Assembly (NCBI GenBank): GCA_938083195.1
Contig: CALKCK010000004.1
Coordinates: 1-64,000 of the forward strand
Source: an uncultured Pirellulaceae bacterium
GTDB lineage: Bacteria > Planctomycetota > Planctomycetia > Pirellulales > Pirellulaceae
Reading direction: 5' to 3'
DNA: 64,000 nucleotides
Below, piece by piece: positions 19,057 through 28,428 of this stretch. The translations under genes and the position numbers were made by a program. The notes below the pieces were generated by a model. That model worked only from the letters and a program-made list of their open reading frames with translations. It was not told the origin of the DNA and did no database searches. Each line of letters opens with the position of its first letter. Position 1 is the first letter of the stretch.

Positions 19057-19623
19057 TTACTGACCAAACCGGAAGGGTTGTCCAGGGTTGGTTGGTGGAG
19101 TGTAGGTGGATCGGAAATTGGGGCTTGGTGTGGACGGGGTTGGTTGGGTTGCCAACGGTGATGGGGTTGGCTTGGGGACTGGGTTGGAGGGGAGTGCTGA
19201 AGGGCGTGGAACGGGCGGGTTTTTCGCTGCCTTCTCATTTTCGATGAGAACCTGCAATAGCTTTGAGATGCAAAGCTTGTTCATGCTCGTGTTATGGTCA
19301 CTCGCTTCAGCTTTCAGTGCTTCGTGGAGGCTTTCGGGAAGTCGGACGGTGATCACACGGGTTGCTTCGTTCTTGCTTCCGCCTGCTTTTCTGGTTCTAA
19401 GGCTGGCTACCATCTTTTGGATTTCGGCAAATTCAGCCGATTGCTCGAATAGGACATATTCCTCTTGCGATGGAAAAACGGCCCTAGCGGCTCCTTTGAC
19501 TCCCAGAGTTTCTCGGAAGAAGGTGACCCAATCCGGCTTCTCGTGAAAGAGTGGCTTGGCGACTTGTAATACTTTTTGGCAACGTCCTGTAAAACCTTCT
19601 TTTTGCATCATGAGGTCGGTCAT
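19057..19623 (-). CDS. HicB-like ribbon-helix-helix protein with proline-rich tail
   Basis: 188 residues from the ATG at 19623, chosen because AAAGGA lies nine bases upstream; the frame runs on to 19806 but the extra 61 residues do not look conserved. N-terminal domain: LFHEKPDWVTFFRETLGVKG then FPSQEEYVLFEQS. The RHH DNA-binding region is at about 88-126 (TRVITVRLPESLHEALK then NTSMNKLCISKLLQ). A disordered tail rich in Pro/Ser/Thr runs from residue 136. The N-domain plus RHH arrangement is one I recall as a widespread planctomycete 'HicB family antitoxin'; no HicA toxin is encoded nearby, so it is more likely a stand-alone transcription regulator. Confidence 0.82.
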   Translation of the reverse strand: MTDLMMQKEGFTGRCQKVLQVAKPLFHEKPDWVTFFRETLGVKGAARAVFPSQEEYVLFEQSAEFAEIQKMVASLRTRKAGGSKNEATRVITVRLPESLHEALKAEASDHNTSMNKLCISKLLQVLIENEKAAKNPPVPRPSALPSNPVPKPTPSPLATQPTPSTPSPNFRSTYTPPTNPGQPFRFGQ

Positions 19624-19800
19624 AATGGAGTCCTTTCGCTGTGCGATATCTGGGGGTTTCTGAATAACATTCGCCCATCGAAGCCCGTTGGCTCCGACTG
19701 AGCATCTCTTCAGCCCCATAATCACGTGATGGCAAGCAGTCGAACTAATGTCATTAAACTGCTTGCACTTACGGCGAAATGGCGGTTTTGCAAATAAACC

Positions 19801-19856
19801 GTGCATGCGTGCTTGTTTGTTGTGCAGATCCGATCTGCCTAAAAAGTGTGCATGCG
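19801..19856. promoter_or_regulatory. Palindrome cluster, candidate operator
   Basis: GTGCATGCG occurs directly repeated at 19801-19809 and 19848-19856, each containing the palindrome GCATGC. Between them GCAGATC-C-GATCTGC (19824-19838) is a perfect inverted repeat with 7-bp arms. It lies 180-230 bases upstream of the RHH gene, and RHH proteins bind short palindromes, so autoregulation is a reasonable inference. Confidence 0.45.
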
Positions 19857-19917
19857 GGTGAGTTGCATATCCAAAGTGTCCTCTTTAGCTTTTTTTTGAA
19901 AATGAGCTGCGAAACAT

Positions 19918-19949
19918 TAAAAAAGTCCAGCGGATAAGCCGCTGGACTT
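19918..19949 (-). terminator. Rho-independent terminator
   Basis: Perfect 11-bp stem AAGTCCAGCGG (19923-19933) / CCGCTGGACTT (19939-19949), 5-base loop. Read leftward it is followed by a T run (A-rich stretch before 19923). It ends the transcript of the leftward gene whose stop is at 20024. Confidence 0.88.
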
Positions 19950-20023
19950 GGGTTTGGTTATATTTGGGAGGTGCTGGTAGTTTAGGTTGTTGAATTCCAG
20001 AGCACCTCGATCAACTAGGCGTA

Positions 20024-20977
20024 TTAAGCATCGCTGAGTTGTTGTCGGCAGGACTCTAGCAATTTCTTGGTTGCTTTGATTCCATCGGCTTCGCTCAGTT
20101 TGCCACCTTCGTATTCGATTCCGACCCACCCATGGTAGCCAGAATCCATCACCATTTGCATCACTTTAAAATAGTCGGTCGCGGTCTCATTTCCATCTGC
20201 ATCGAAGTCATGGCTTTTAGCGCTGACCGCTTTGGCGAAGGGCAGTAAAGCCGACATTCCCATATATCGATCGTACCAGTCTTGTTTCCCTGTTTTCTTG
20301 TTTTTGCCAATGCGGAAGTTTCCGAAATCGGGAAGGGTTCCGCAGTTGTCCATGTTGACCTTCCTGATAACTTGGGCAAGCCACTGGCCATTGGAGGAGA
20401 GGCCACCATGGTTTTCAACAATGACGTTGATTCCCATTTTGTCAGCGTACTGCGATAGTCTGGCGAGTCCATCGGCGGCGAGTGCAACTTGCTCTTGGTA
20501 AGAGCCTTGGGATTTTGCATTGACGCGAATTGAGTGGCAACCGAGGAATTTTGCAGCGGAGACCCATTTGTGGTGGTTTTCGATCGCTTGTTTACGTGCT
20601 GCGTCGTTCGCGTCGCCAAGTGCTCCTTCACCGTCGATCATAATCAAGACTGATTCGACGCCGTGATCGGCGGCCCGTTTTTTCATTTGGCCGAGGTACT
20701 TTTCGTCGCTAGCCTTGTCTTTGAAGAACTGGTTCACGTATTCGATGCCTGAAATTCCAAATTCTTCTTTGGCAGTTTTCGCAAAATCAAGGTTATCTAG
20801 TTTACCACTGCGAAGTGTTCGGTGGAGCGACCATTGCGCCAGCGAGATTTCGAATAAATCTTCTTTGGCGGGGGTGCTATTAAGTAAATTAGCCTTGGCT
20901 AGATTTCCTGTGGCTCCAATTGCGGCGGCGGCTCCGGTAGCTGCCAGAAATTGGCGACGATTAAATCCAGTGTTCAT
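20024..20977 (-). CDS. Tat-exported sugar phosphate isomerase/epimerase-like protein
   Basis: 317 residues. The N-terminus carries a twin-arginine signal [19 protein letters not shown], so the protein is folded and probably cofactor-bound before export. The body is a xylose-isomerase-like TIM barrel: [59 protein letters not shown] and [13 protein letters not shown] provide the metal-binding Glu, Asp and His positions. Substrate unknown; exported members of this family are common in planctomycetes. The start at 20977 has GGAG ten bases upstream; the open frame continues to 21304 but the extra residues are not protein-like. Confidence 0.85.
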   Translation of the reverse strand: MNTGFNRRQFLAATGAAAAIGATGNLAKANLLNSTPAKEDLFEISLAQWSLHRTLRSGKLDNLDFAKTAKEEFGISGIEYVNQFFKDKASDEKYLGQMKKRAADHGVESVLIMIDGEGALGDANDAARKQAIENHHKWVSAAKFLGCHSIRVNAKSQGSYQEQVALAADGLARLSQYADKMGINVIVENHGGLSSNGQWLAQVIRKVNMDNCGTLPDFGNFRIGKNKKTGKQDWYDRYMGMSALLPFAKAVSAKSHDFDADGNETATDYFKVMQMVMDSGYHGWVGIEYEGGKLSEADGIKATKKLLESCRQQLSDA

Positions 20978-21402
20978 CGGGGGCTCCATGGGTTGTATCG
21001 CGGTATCAATGAATATCTCGTTTGGATTACAAGATTGTTTAGCCCGAAGTATAGTTTTCGCGATCGGAGGTGGCAAACCGAATGCGCTTTTTGGCTCAGG
21101 ATTGTTAGAAGCAGCGTCCAATTGGGTGGCGTTGGCCGATTTCACGGCACGGTTGCCTTGGTGCTGCAGCGACTTTTCTTTGGGGTTGGTTCGTTTTGGT
21201 ATAGGATTGCACGGTAGTGGAGGTAGTAACAGGCGATCGAGGTTAGCCATTTGACTGGGTTGTTTGTAGCGTTGGTTGGATTTTCTTGTTCCCGCACTTC
21301 GCAATGGTGGTCTTTTTCGTTTAAGGGGGCTGTAATTAGCGGGTGTTGATTTCGGAAGAGTTGGGGTGATGGATTTGTTGGAAAGGCAATAAACTGTGGT
21401 CT
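20978..21402. other. Divergent promoter region, no gene recognised
   Basis: 425 bases between the Tat-exported barrel gene and aroA. The leftward frame is open through most of it, with a low-complexity Pro/Lys/Asn translation, and I regard this as non-coding. No palindrome or hairpin of note was found. Confidence 0.4.
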
Positions 21403-22686
21403 ATGAATAGCTATAAGGAAATCAAGCCTGTTGTTGCGCCGGTTGTGTCGTCCATTCGGCCTCCTGGATCAAAGAGTCTTACCAATCGTGCGCTGCCCAT
21501 TGCGGCGATGGCGTCAGGGCGATCGGTTCTCGATGGTGTTCTCGATAGTGACGATACGCGAGTAATGATCGAATCTCTGAATCGCGTAGGAATTTCAGTC
21601 TCTCATAATGCCTCGTCTTCACGAGCCATTATTGAAGGGGTGGGTGGTTTGGTTCCCATTCAGAAAGCAGACTTGTTTATTGGAAACAGTGGTACGACTA
21701 TTCGTTTTTTAACTGCTGTGTTGGCAGTTGCTGGTGGTGACTACATTCTCGATGGGATCCCTCGCATGCGGCAACGGCCTATCGGGCCGTTAGTGGATGC
21801 GCTTCAGTTGCTTAATCTTAATGTTGAGGCTGGCTCTCCTGGTGGTTGTCCGCCGGTTCGGATCTCAACGAAGCGTTCTCAGGGGGGGACGGTTCGAATC
21901 AAAGGTAATTTGTCGAGTCAGTACTTGAGTGGTTTGATGATGGCAGCGCCCATGGCTGCACATAATACAGTTATCGAGATTGACGGGGCGTTGATTTCCC
22001 GACCCTACGTTGAAATGACTAAGCGTGTGATGGAGTCATTTGGAGTTGCTGTTGAAGTCGATCGGCAATTTGGGAGGTTTGAAATTGGTGGCGGGCAGAC
22101 GTATCAAGCGGTTGACTATCAAATCGAACCCGATGCTTCTTCTGCCAGTTACTTTTGGGCTGTCGCCGCAATCTGCGGTGGTGCGGCGACCGTTCTTGGG
22201 TTGGATGAGACTTCACTTCAGGGGGATGTCGGTTTTGTGAATTGCCTTGAGCAGATGGGGTGCGATGTAGAGTGGGGGCGGGGGCAGGTGACGGTCCGCG
22301 GGCCCGCGAAACATGGAATCGATATTGATATGTCTGATGTTAGTGATACCGTGCAAACCCTTGCAGCGGTTGCCTTGTTTGTTGATGGAACGACGAACGT
22401 CAGAAATATCGCTCACAATCGAGTAAAAGAGACGGATCGAATTGGGAATCTTGCGATTGAGTTGCGGAAGCTTGGCGCAACGGTCGATGAACGCGAGGAC
22501 GGTCTGGCCATTCATCCTGGGCAAACGCGACCCGCGGACATCGAAACCTATGATGACCATCGGATGGCGATGAGTTTAGCGTTGGTCGGTTTAAGACAGG
22601 ATGGGGTTAAGATTTTGGATCATGAATGTGTTTCGAAGACCTATCCCGCATTTTTTGAAGATCTCGAGAGCTTTTTGGGGAGCTAG
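21403..22686 (+). CDS. aroA: 3-phosphoshikimate 1-carboxyvinyltransferase (EPSP synthase)
   Basis: Transfers enolpyruvyl from PEP to shikimate-3-phosphate; sixth step of the shikimate pathway. 427 residues with PPGSKSLTNRAL (K24 binds PEP), GNSGTTIRFL, LSSQYLSGLMMAAP, DASSASYFWA, VKETDRI and the C-terminal EDDHRMAM-type motif (here YDDHRMAM). GNSGTTIRFL departs from the common GNAGTAMRPL and resembles class II (glyphosate-tolerant) enzymes; this is suggestive only. The ATG at 21403 is the natural start. No other aro gene is in the window. Confidence 0.96.
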   Translation: MNSYKEIKPVVAPVVSSIRPPGSKSLTNRALPIAAMASGRSVLDGVLDSDDTRVMIESLNRVGISVSHNASSSRAIIEGVGGLVPIQKADLFIGNSGTTIRFLTAVLAVAGGDYILDGIPRMRQRPIGPLVDALQLLNLNVEAGSPGGCPPVRISTKRSQGGTVRIKGNLSSQYLSGLMMAAPMAAHNTVIEIDGALISRPYVEMTKRVMESFGVAVEVDRQFGRFEIGGGQTYQAVDYQIEPDASSASYFWAVAAICGGAATVLGLDETSLQGDVGFVNCLEQMGCDVEWGRGQVTVRGPAKHGIDIDMSDVSDTVQTLAAVALFVDGTTNVRNIAHNRVKETDRIGNLAIELRKLGATVDEREDGLAIHPGQTRPADIETYDDHRMAMSLALVGLRQDGVKILDHECVSKTYPAFFEDLESFLGS

Positions 22687-22857
22687 GCGGCTGATCGGAT
22701 AGGCGTTGGCCGCCCATTCAGCATCAACTACTGGCTGCTCTTAATACTAACCGTCGCAGGACGCGATAGCATCTAACTTGCCGTTGTCGGGTTTTTGTCT
22801 TCAATTTAAACTACCCAGATTGCTGATTTTACATTCCGATTACCTAGGTTTTCATCC

Positions 22858-24720
22858 ATGCGTGAAACGCTTTGGCACGTCATAATTTTGCTGGGTGTTG
22901 CCACGGTTGTCTATTTTTTCAACCTAGGTGAGACGCAATTGTGGGATCGAGATGAGCCCCGTAATGCAGGATGCGCTGCGGAGATGTTGGCTCAAGGGCA
23001 GTGGGTTGTTCCAATATTTAACGACGAACTAAGGCACCAAAAGCCAGTTTTGTTGTATTGGCTAATTATGTCCGCCTATTCCATTTTCGGAGTTAATGAA
23101 TTTGCAGCGAGATTTTGGTCGGCAGCTTTGGCGACTGGAACCACATTTGCCACTTATGCACTCGCGAGGCGATTACTCGGTTCCAAGATTGCGCTATACG
23201 CGGCGATCGCTTTGTCGACCAGTCTGATGTTTGATGTTGCTGCTAGAGCCGCAACTCCCGATTCAGTTTTGATATTCTGTGGAACGATGGCACTAATGAT
23301 TTATGTCATTGGAACTTTTGCGAGGAAGGGTGGGGGGCTTCAGTTAGTTCGGGAGAATGTCTGGTTCCCTAGTGGCCGGTGGTATGTTGCTGGGATGTAT
23401 CTGATGCTCGGACTGGGTGTGTTGGCAAAAGGACCAGTCGGATTTCTATTGCCAATGGCAATGATTGGCTTGTTCATGTTGATTCAGACTTTGCCACAGC
23501 TTAGTAGAGATTCGGGTTTGGCTGGGCGAGGCCCGGTTCTCCGATTCTTATTTGGGTGTTTCAGAACTTTCCACCCAACCCACTTTCTAAAAACCCTGTG
23601 GGCAATGCGGCCGGTCACCGGCGCACTTATTGTTTTAGTCATTGCCTTGCCGTGGTACGTCATGGTGGATCAGCGAACGGAGGGAGACTTCACTCGCCTG
23701 TTTTTTCTGGGTGAGCACTTCGGTCGTGCCACCGAATCGCTAGAGAATCACGCTGGTGGAATTTGGTTTTATCCAGTTGCAATTCTGGTTGGATTTTTCC
23801 CCTGGTCTGTTTTTTGGGGCCCGGTCGCGATTGGTTTACTGAAAAATGGCAGGTCAAGTCTTGGTAGTCCGTCTAATGAGCTGTCGGGAGCAAGAGTTTC
23901 GGCTTGTCTAATGTTGTGCTGGGCGGGTGTTCAAGTGGTGGCCTTCACGATTGCCCAAACGAAGCTCCCGAGTTATGTAACTCCATGCTATCCAGCGCTG
24001 GCCGTATTGACTGCAGCTTACCTATGTCAGTTCGCGGAAGGCCGATCGAAGGGAGACCAAAGGTGGTTTGCAGCGGCTTTAGGAGGTTTGTTATTGGCCA
24101 GTTTGTTAATCATTCTTGGCGGTGGGTGGGCAGCGTCTCAGTATTTGCCAAGTCAGACATGGTTGGCAACGCTAGGTGCGATTCCGCTTCTCGGGGGAGC
24201 GGGGCTAATTTATGCGGTGGTCAATAATCGACACCGATGGATTGCACCCATCTTTTCTGTGATGGCATTGTTGTTTTGCGTTGGCCTATTTGGATATGGA
24301 ACGGTTTCAGTTGGAAAGGAACAGGCCAGTCGGGTTGTGCTGGACGCCATTGAGAAAGATGCCACGGTTGCTTCCTTTGGTGGACTTGAATCAAGTTGGG
24401 TGTTTTACGCTCACCGTCCAATCTACGAGTTGTCTCTCGAGCCTTCAGGCGTTTCTGATTCGAACGATGTTTCCTGGTTGGAGAGAAGTGGCTTTTGGAA
24501 AGTGAAAGCTCGTCCATCTTTGGAGCAGTTTCTTTCGCGTTATCCAGCGGGGGCAATTCTGACGACAGAAGACTATCAGGCCGAGCTTGAGAAGCGTCTA
24601 CCAGAAGAGTATGTAGTGTTGAAAACGACGGACTATTTTCTAAAGAACAAACGCATTGTTTTATTCGGGCCTCAAACTCGACCGTTAGCACGGGACGCCA
24701 GCGAAAGCCGCGAGCACTGA
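22858..24720 (+). CDS. ArnT-like polyprenyl-phosphate-dependent glycosyltransferase
   Basis: 620-residue GT-C fold membrane enzyme. The first hydrophobic helix is followed by the periplasmic acidic motif LWDRDEPRNAGCAAEML (D30, D32, E33), which is the catalytic signature of the PMT_2/ArnT (GT83) group. HQKPVLLYWL is the second conserved block. About twelve hydrophobic segments follow and a soluble C-terminal domain of roughly 120 residues ends the protein. It transfers a sugar from a lipid carrier to lipid A, glycan or protein at the outer face of the inner membrane; the acceptor is unknown. It is 170 bases from aroA and probably has its own promoter. Confidence 0.9.
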   Translation: MRETLWHVIILLGVATVVYFFNLGETQLWDRDEPRNAGCAAEMLAQGQWVVPIFNDELRHQKPVLLYWLIMSAYSIFGVNEFAARFWSAALATGTTFATYALARRLLGSKIALYAAIALSTSLMFDVAARAATPDSVLIFCGTMALMIYVIGTFARKGGGLQLVRENVWFPSGRWYVAGMYLMLGLGVLAKGPVGFLLPMAMIGLFMLIQTLPQLSRDSGLAGRGPVLRFLFGCFRTFHPTHFLKTLWAMRPVTGALIVLVIALPWYVMVDQRTEGDFTRLFFLGEHFGRATESLENHAGGIWFYPVAILVGFFPWSVFWGPVAIGLLKNGRSSLGSPSNELSGARVSACLMLCWAGVQVVAFTIAQTKLPSYVTPCYPALAVLTAAYLCQFAEGRSKGDQRWFAAALGGLLLASLLIILGGGWAASQYLPSQTWLATLGAIPLLGGAGLIYAVVNNRHRWIAPIFSVMALLFCVGLFGYGTVSVGKEQASRVVLDAIEKDATVASFGGLESSWVFYAHRPIYELSLEPSGVSDSNDVSWLERSGFWKVKARPSLEQFLSRYPAGAILTTEDYQAELEKRLPEEYVVLKTTDYFLKNKRIVLFGPQTRPLARDASESREH

Positions 24721-24770
24721 AAAGACTTTAAGGATAGACTGGAACCTTGTCATTCGGCAACACGTTTGTC

Positions 24771-25412
24771 TTATGGAGATAGTCGCATCGACGTCCATCC
24801 ATTGTCGTCTTTATAAAGAATACGATCATGCATTCTGTCCAGTCTTCCTTGCCAGAATTCAATTTGTGAGGGGTTGATGTTGTATCCACCCCAGTTGTCC
24901 GGCAGTGGGATTTCCTGATCGCGGTGTTTTTCTTGAAGTGCGGTTTTCCGTTCGTCGAGCTCATTTCTCGATGAGACGATCGAAGATTGAAGCGAAGCGG
25001 AGGCCCCAATTTGAGAGCCGCGGGGGCGTGAGTGGAAATAGGTTTCAGAAATTTCTCGGCTTGTCCGTACTACGCTGCCGCGAATTCGTATCTGCCGGCC
25101 TAGGTAAGGCCAGTTAAAAACGACGGAAGCTTGAGGGTTTTCACTTAATTGGCGTCCTTTTTCGGACTCGTAATTTGTGAAAAAACTAATCGTGTCGTCC
25201 TCGATCTGTTTGAGGAGCACGATTCGATTGGTCACGTTGCCGTTGAGATCGGATGTCGCGAGGGACATTGCATTAGGCTCAAACCATGGGCCGGGGCACT
25301 TTTCCACGGCAAGGTTATACCACTGTCGGAACAGGGGCATTGGATTCGAGGTAAGCTCGGAATCGAGGATGCCATGGTTTTCGTACTCTTTACGGATTGC
25401 CTGAAAGTCCAT
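24771..25412 (-). CDS. pdxH: Pyridoxamine 5'-phosphate oxidase
   Basis: FMN enzyme oxidising pyridoxamine or pyridoxine 5'-phosphate to pyridoxal 5'-phosphate. 213 residues, normal length. Visible blocks: MDFQAIRKEYENHGILDSEL, EPNAMSLATSDLNGNVTNRIVLLK in part, SFFTNYESEKGRQL, FNWPYLGRQIRIRG, YFHSRPRGSQIGASAS and the C-terminal FWQGRLDRMHDRI that closes the active site. The start at 25412 gives a standard N-terminus. Convergent with the glycosyltransferase gene, 50 bases apart. Confidence 0.95.
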   Translation of the reverse strand: MDFQAIRKEYENHGILDSELTSNPMPLFRQWYNLAVEKCPGPWFEPNAMSLATSDLNGNVTNRIVLLKQIEDDTISFFTNYESEKGRQLSENPQASVVFNWPYLGRQIRIRGSVVRTSREISETYFHSRPRGSQIGASASLQSSIVSSRNELDERKTALQEKHRDQEIPLPDNWGGYNINPSQIEFWQGRLDRMHDRILYKDDNGWTSMRLSP

Positions 25413-25705
25413 GCGATTGGCCTTGAGTGGAAGTGATAGCGTTTGAGTCTAAACGGAATTGGTAATTTGGACACTTAAAGCCACAAACGAAGGGAGAAAA
25501 TCAAAACCGAGGTTCAACGAGTATGTGAAATCGATATGATAGTAGAAATCCAAAACGATTCGTGGCGGTGGCGCGGCAGTTTGTGATTTTGAACAATAAG
25601 CTGACCGAACCAATTTTAGGGTTCCCGTCGTGTTTTCAAAATCACCCGGACTATATTACCGCGAAGTTTTTAAAATATTAATGCGACATTGAGAAAGACC
25701 ACATC

Positions 25706-27133
25706 ATGGCGGACGATTTGAGAGCTGAACAGGATTCCATGGGAACCATAATGGTTCCTGCTCAGGCGTATTATGGAGCTCAGACCCAGCGGGCGGTAGA
25801 GAATTTCCCAGTTTCTGGTTGGCGGTTGCCGCCTGCGATGATTCACGCGATGGGGCGAGTTAAATCTGCTTGTGGTATTGCGAACCGAGACCTTAACAAA
25901 TTGATGGGCACCGGTAAGAATCCGCTTAGTGATGATCAAGTTTCGTCAATGTTAGCGGCTTGTCAGGACGTAGTGTCCGGTAAGTTGGATGACCAGTTCC
26001 CAGTTGACGTGTTTCAAACTGGTTCGGGGACATCTAGCAATATGAATGTCAATGAGGTGATTTCGAATCGCGCGATTGAGATTGCTGGTGGCGATCGATT
26101 CGCTTCTGAAAAGCCAATTCATCCAAATGATCACGTTAACATGGGGCAGAGTACGAACGATACGTTTCCAACTGCGATTCATGTAGCGGTGGCGATGGAA
26201 ATCACTCAATCGTTAATTCCAGCGTTAGAGTATTTTAAGAAGACTCTTGAAGAAAAGTCGATTCAGTGGGATCAAGTCATCAAAATTGGCCGCACGCATC
26301 TAATGGATGCGACGCCGCTTCGATTGGGGCAAGAGATTGGTGGCATGGCCCGTCAAATAGAATTGTCGATCAAGCGAGCGCGGCAGGCAGTTGACGCAGT
26401 ATGTGAACTGCCCGTTGGTGGAACTGCAGTGGGGTCTGGGATTAACACTCATCCGGAGTTTGGAAACCGGGTTGCCGCCGAGTTGGCATCGACAACAGGT
26501 ATCGCCTTTGTTGAGGCAGTCAATCATTTTGAAGCCAACGCACAGCGGGATGGATTAGTGGATTGTCATGGTCATCTAAAAACAATCGCATCAACTCTGT
26601 TCAATGTAACGAATAACATTCGATGGTTGGGGTCGGGGCCACGCTGCGGTTTTTACGAATTGGCGTTGCCGACGAGACAGCCGGGAAGTTCGATTATGCC
26701 TGGTAAAGTAAACCCAGTGTTGTGTGAAAGCATGATGCAGGTTGCAGCACGTGTCATGGGGAACGATCAGACGATAACAATTAGTGGCGCGGGTGGCGGA
26801 CAGTTTCAGTTAAATATCATGATGCCCGTGATGTGTCAGACGACATTGGAAAGTGTTCATTTGTTGTCTCAGGGCATTAACGCGTTTGTGGATTTTTGTG
26901 CTGCGGATATGGAAGCGAATATTGAGGCATGCGAGTCATTTGTTGAGAAGAGTCTGTCCATGTGCACGAGTCTAAACCCCCACATAGGCTACGAACGAGC
27001 CGCCAAGCTTGCAAAAGAAGCATTCAAAACTGGCAAAACAATTAGAGAACTGTGTATCGAGCAGGAAATTCTTCCACTCGATACGCTGGAGGAAGCACTT
27101 GACGCGATGAGAATGACTGAGCCTCAAGCTTAA
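25706..27133 (+). CDS. fumC: Class II fumarate hydratase
   Basis: Iron-independent fumarase of the TCA cycle. 475 residues with YYGAQTQRAVENF, GSGTSSNMNVNEVISNRA, the active-site THLMDATPLRLGQE and the superfamily signature GSSIMPGKVNPV. GTAVGSGINTHPEF is also typical of FumC. The ATG at 25706 (MADDLRAEQDSMG) is the expected beginning, with GAGAAAG upstream. It is followed 80 bases later by the TPR gene on the same strand, which may or may not be co-transcribed. Confidence 0.96.
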   Translation: MADDLRAEQDSMGTIMVPAQAYYGAQTQRAVENFPVSGWRLPPAMIHAMGRVKSACGIANRDLNKLMGTGKNPLSDDQVSSMLAACQDVVSGKLDDQFPVDVFQTGSGTSSNMNVNEVISNRAIEIAGGDRFASEKPIHPNDHVNMGQSTNDTFPTAIHVAVAMEITQSLIPALEYFKKTLEEKSIQWDQVIKIGRTHLMDATPLRLGQEIGGMARQIELSIKRARQAVDAVCELPVGGTAVGSGINTHPEFGNRVAAELASTTGIAFVEAVNHFEANAQRDGLVDCHGHLKTIASTLFNVTNNIRWLGSGPRCGFYELALPTRQPGSSIMPGKVNPVLCESMMQVAARVMGNDQTITISGAGGGQFQLNIMMPVMCQTTLESVHLLSQGINAFVDFCAADMEANIEACESFVEKSLSMCTSLNPHIGYERAAKLAKEAFKTGKTIRELCIEQEILPLDTLEEALDAMRMTEPQA

Positions 27134-27213
27134 TTTTTAAAATCGAGACAAAAAAGGTTGGGCGAATTTCTTGACCCACCAAAAATAATTATCACACATT
27201 CCACGGAGGGATC

Positions 27214-28395
27214 ATGATGCCGACTCAACCGCACAATGCCAACAAAATATTACGAATCTTTTTCGCGGTGTTTTGTGCTTTGGCTATTACATTTTCTTTG
27301 GTAAGTTCGGGGACTGCGCAAGAGGAGAGCAATCCCGATTCAATCGACCAGAATAAGTTGGTGCGGGCGATATACGATGGGACGAAAACGGTAAAAACTA
27401 CGAAAGAGCTCACAGCTTTTTTGGCTCAGTGTGAGAACGCTTTAGAGGCTGAGTTGTCCGCTGAAAATCGAAAGTACGTTGTTTCTCTTACGGGTTGGGG
27501 GTTAAATCGGCGAGGGGAACGGCATTATGAAATGGCGGTTCAGTTAAAACGTATTGGGAATCAGCAACATCAAGCGGCGATGGCTAAGGCCATGACAGAT
27601 TTTGATGCAGCAATTGTCGCTGCACCAGAAAGATATCGATCGTGGATGTCCCGGGGAATTGCCTGTGTTGCCAACGAAGACAATGAAAAGGCGCTTGCTG
27701 ATTTTACGAGTGTGATCAAGCTTAAGCCTGATGTTGCAAACGGTTGGTTCAATCGTGCAGAGGTTCTGTATCAAACAGAGAAATTTGATTATGCCGTAGA
27801 AGACTACAATGTTGCAATTCGTTTGAATTCGGATGATGCTCAGGCAATTACTGGTCGCGGGTTGTCGTTGCATTCTTTGGGAAATCTCCCGTTGGCTCTT
27901 GCCGATTTTGAAACCGTGATTAAGTTGCAGCCGCAGAGTGGAGAAGCATTGGTCAATCGTGGCGATTTATTTCAAGAAATGGGGCGATGGCAGGAAAGTG
28001 CTGATGACTATCGAGCCGCTAACGAAAAAGCAGAATCGGCCGTTGCTTGTCAGCGACTTGCCTGGGTTCTTGCGACTTGCCCGGAAAAAAAGTTGCGAGA
28101 TATCGATGAAGCCTTAGGGATGGCAAAAAAAGCTGTCGTTCTGGGCGGGGGCACTGCCATCAATCTTGATACTTTAGCGGCTTGCGAGGCGGCCAAGGGT
28201 GACTTCGATGCGGCGACGGCAACTCAGCAAAAAGTCATTGGGTTGGTGGGGGCAGAGGAAGAAATGACCGCAAAACCATTTCAAGCGAGGCTTATGCTGT
28301 ACGAGAAAAGTGAGCCTTACTTGCAATCCGAAGCTGTGCAAAAAACACCGCCTCAAGATGCTAAAAGCAAGTCGAATGATTCGACCGGCAAGTAA
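27214..28395 (+). CDS. Exported tetratricopeptide-repeat protein
   Basis: 393 residues with a signal peptide (hydrophobic ILRIFFAVFCALAITFSLV, likely cleavage near SSGTAQ). About four TPR units lie between residues 120 and 270; helices such as YRSWMSRGIACVANEDNEKAL, NGWFNRAEVLYQTEKFDYAV and QAITGRGLSLHSLGNLPLAL have the TPR W/G/Y/A pattern. The remaining C-terminal part is a degenerate repeat and a lysine-serine tail. Expected to be a periplasmic scaffold; no partner can be named. The start is supported by GGAGGG six to eight bases upstream of the double ATG. Confidence 0.85.
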   Translation: MMPTQPHNANKILRIFFAVFCALAITFSLVSSGTAQEESNPDSIDQNKLVRAIYDGTKTVKTTKELTAFLAQCENALEAELSAENRKYVVSLTGWGLNRRGERHYEMAVQLKRIGNQQHQAAMAKAMTDFDAAIVAAPERYRSWMSRGIACVANEDNEKALADFTSVIKLKPDVANGWFNRAEVLYQTEKFDYAVEDYNVAIRLNSDDAQAITGRGLSLHSLGNLPLALADFETVIKLQPQSGEALVNRGDLFQEMGRWQESADDYRAANEKAESAVACQRLAWVLATCPEKKLRDIDEALGMAKKAVVLGGGTAINLDTLAACEAAKGDFDAATATQQKVIGLVGAEEEMTAKPFQARLMLYEKSEPYLQSEAVQKTPPQDAKSKSNDSTGK

Positions 28396-28428
28396 GCGAA
28401 AGAAATGTTTTACAAGCGTCGCGGCTTA

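Larger units (their letters stand above)
19624..20023. other. Upstream region of the HicB-like gene
   Basis: 400 bases between two leftward genes. It contains the terminator of the Tat-exported TIM-barrel gene (19918-19949), a palindrome cluster (19801-19856) and the presumed promoter and leader of the HicB-like gene. No further gene is supported. Confidence 0.5.

Noticed and set aside
18912..19247. Rightward open frame of 111 codons opposite the HicB-like gene
   Set aside because: It overlaps the proline-rich tail of the leftward gene and starts inside its terminator; the translation is Trp/Gly-rich, as expected for the antisense of a Pro-rich sequence.
20978..21304. N-terminal extension of the Tat-exported TIM-barrel gene
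   Set aside because: The extra 109 residues are Pro/Lys/Asn-rich, place the twin-arginine signal inside the chain and lack a ribosome-binding site; the start at 20977 is preferred.
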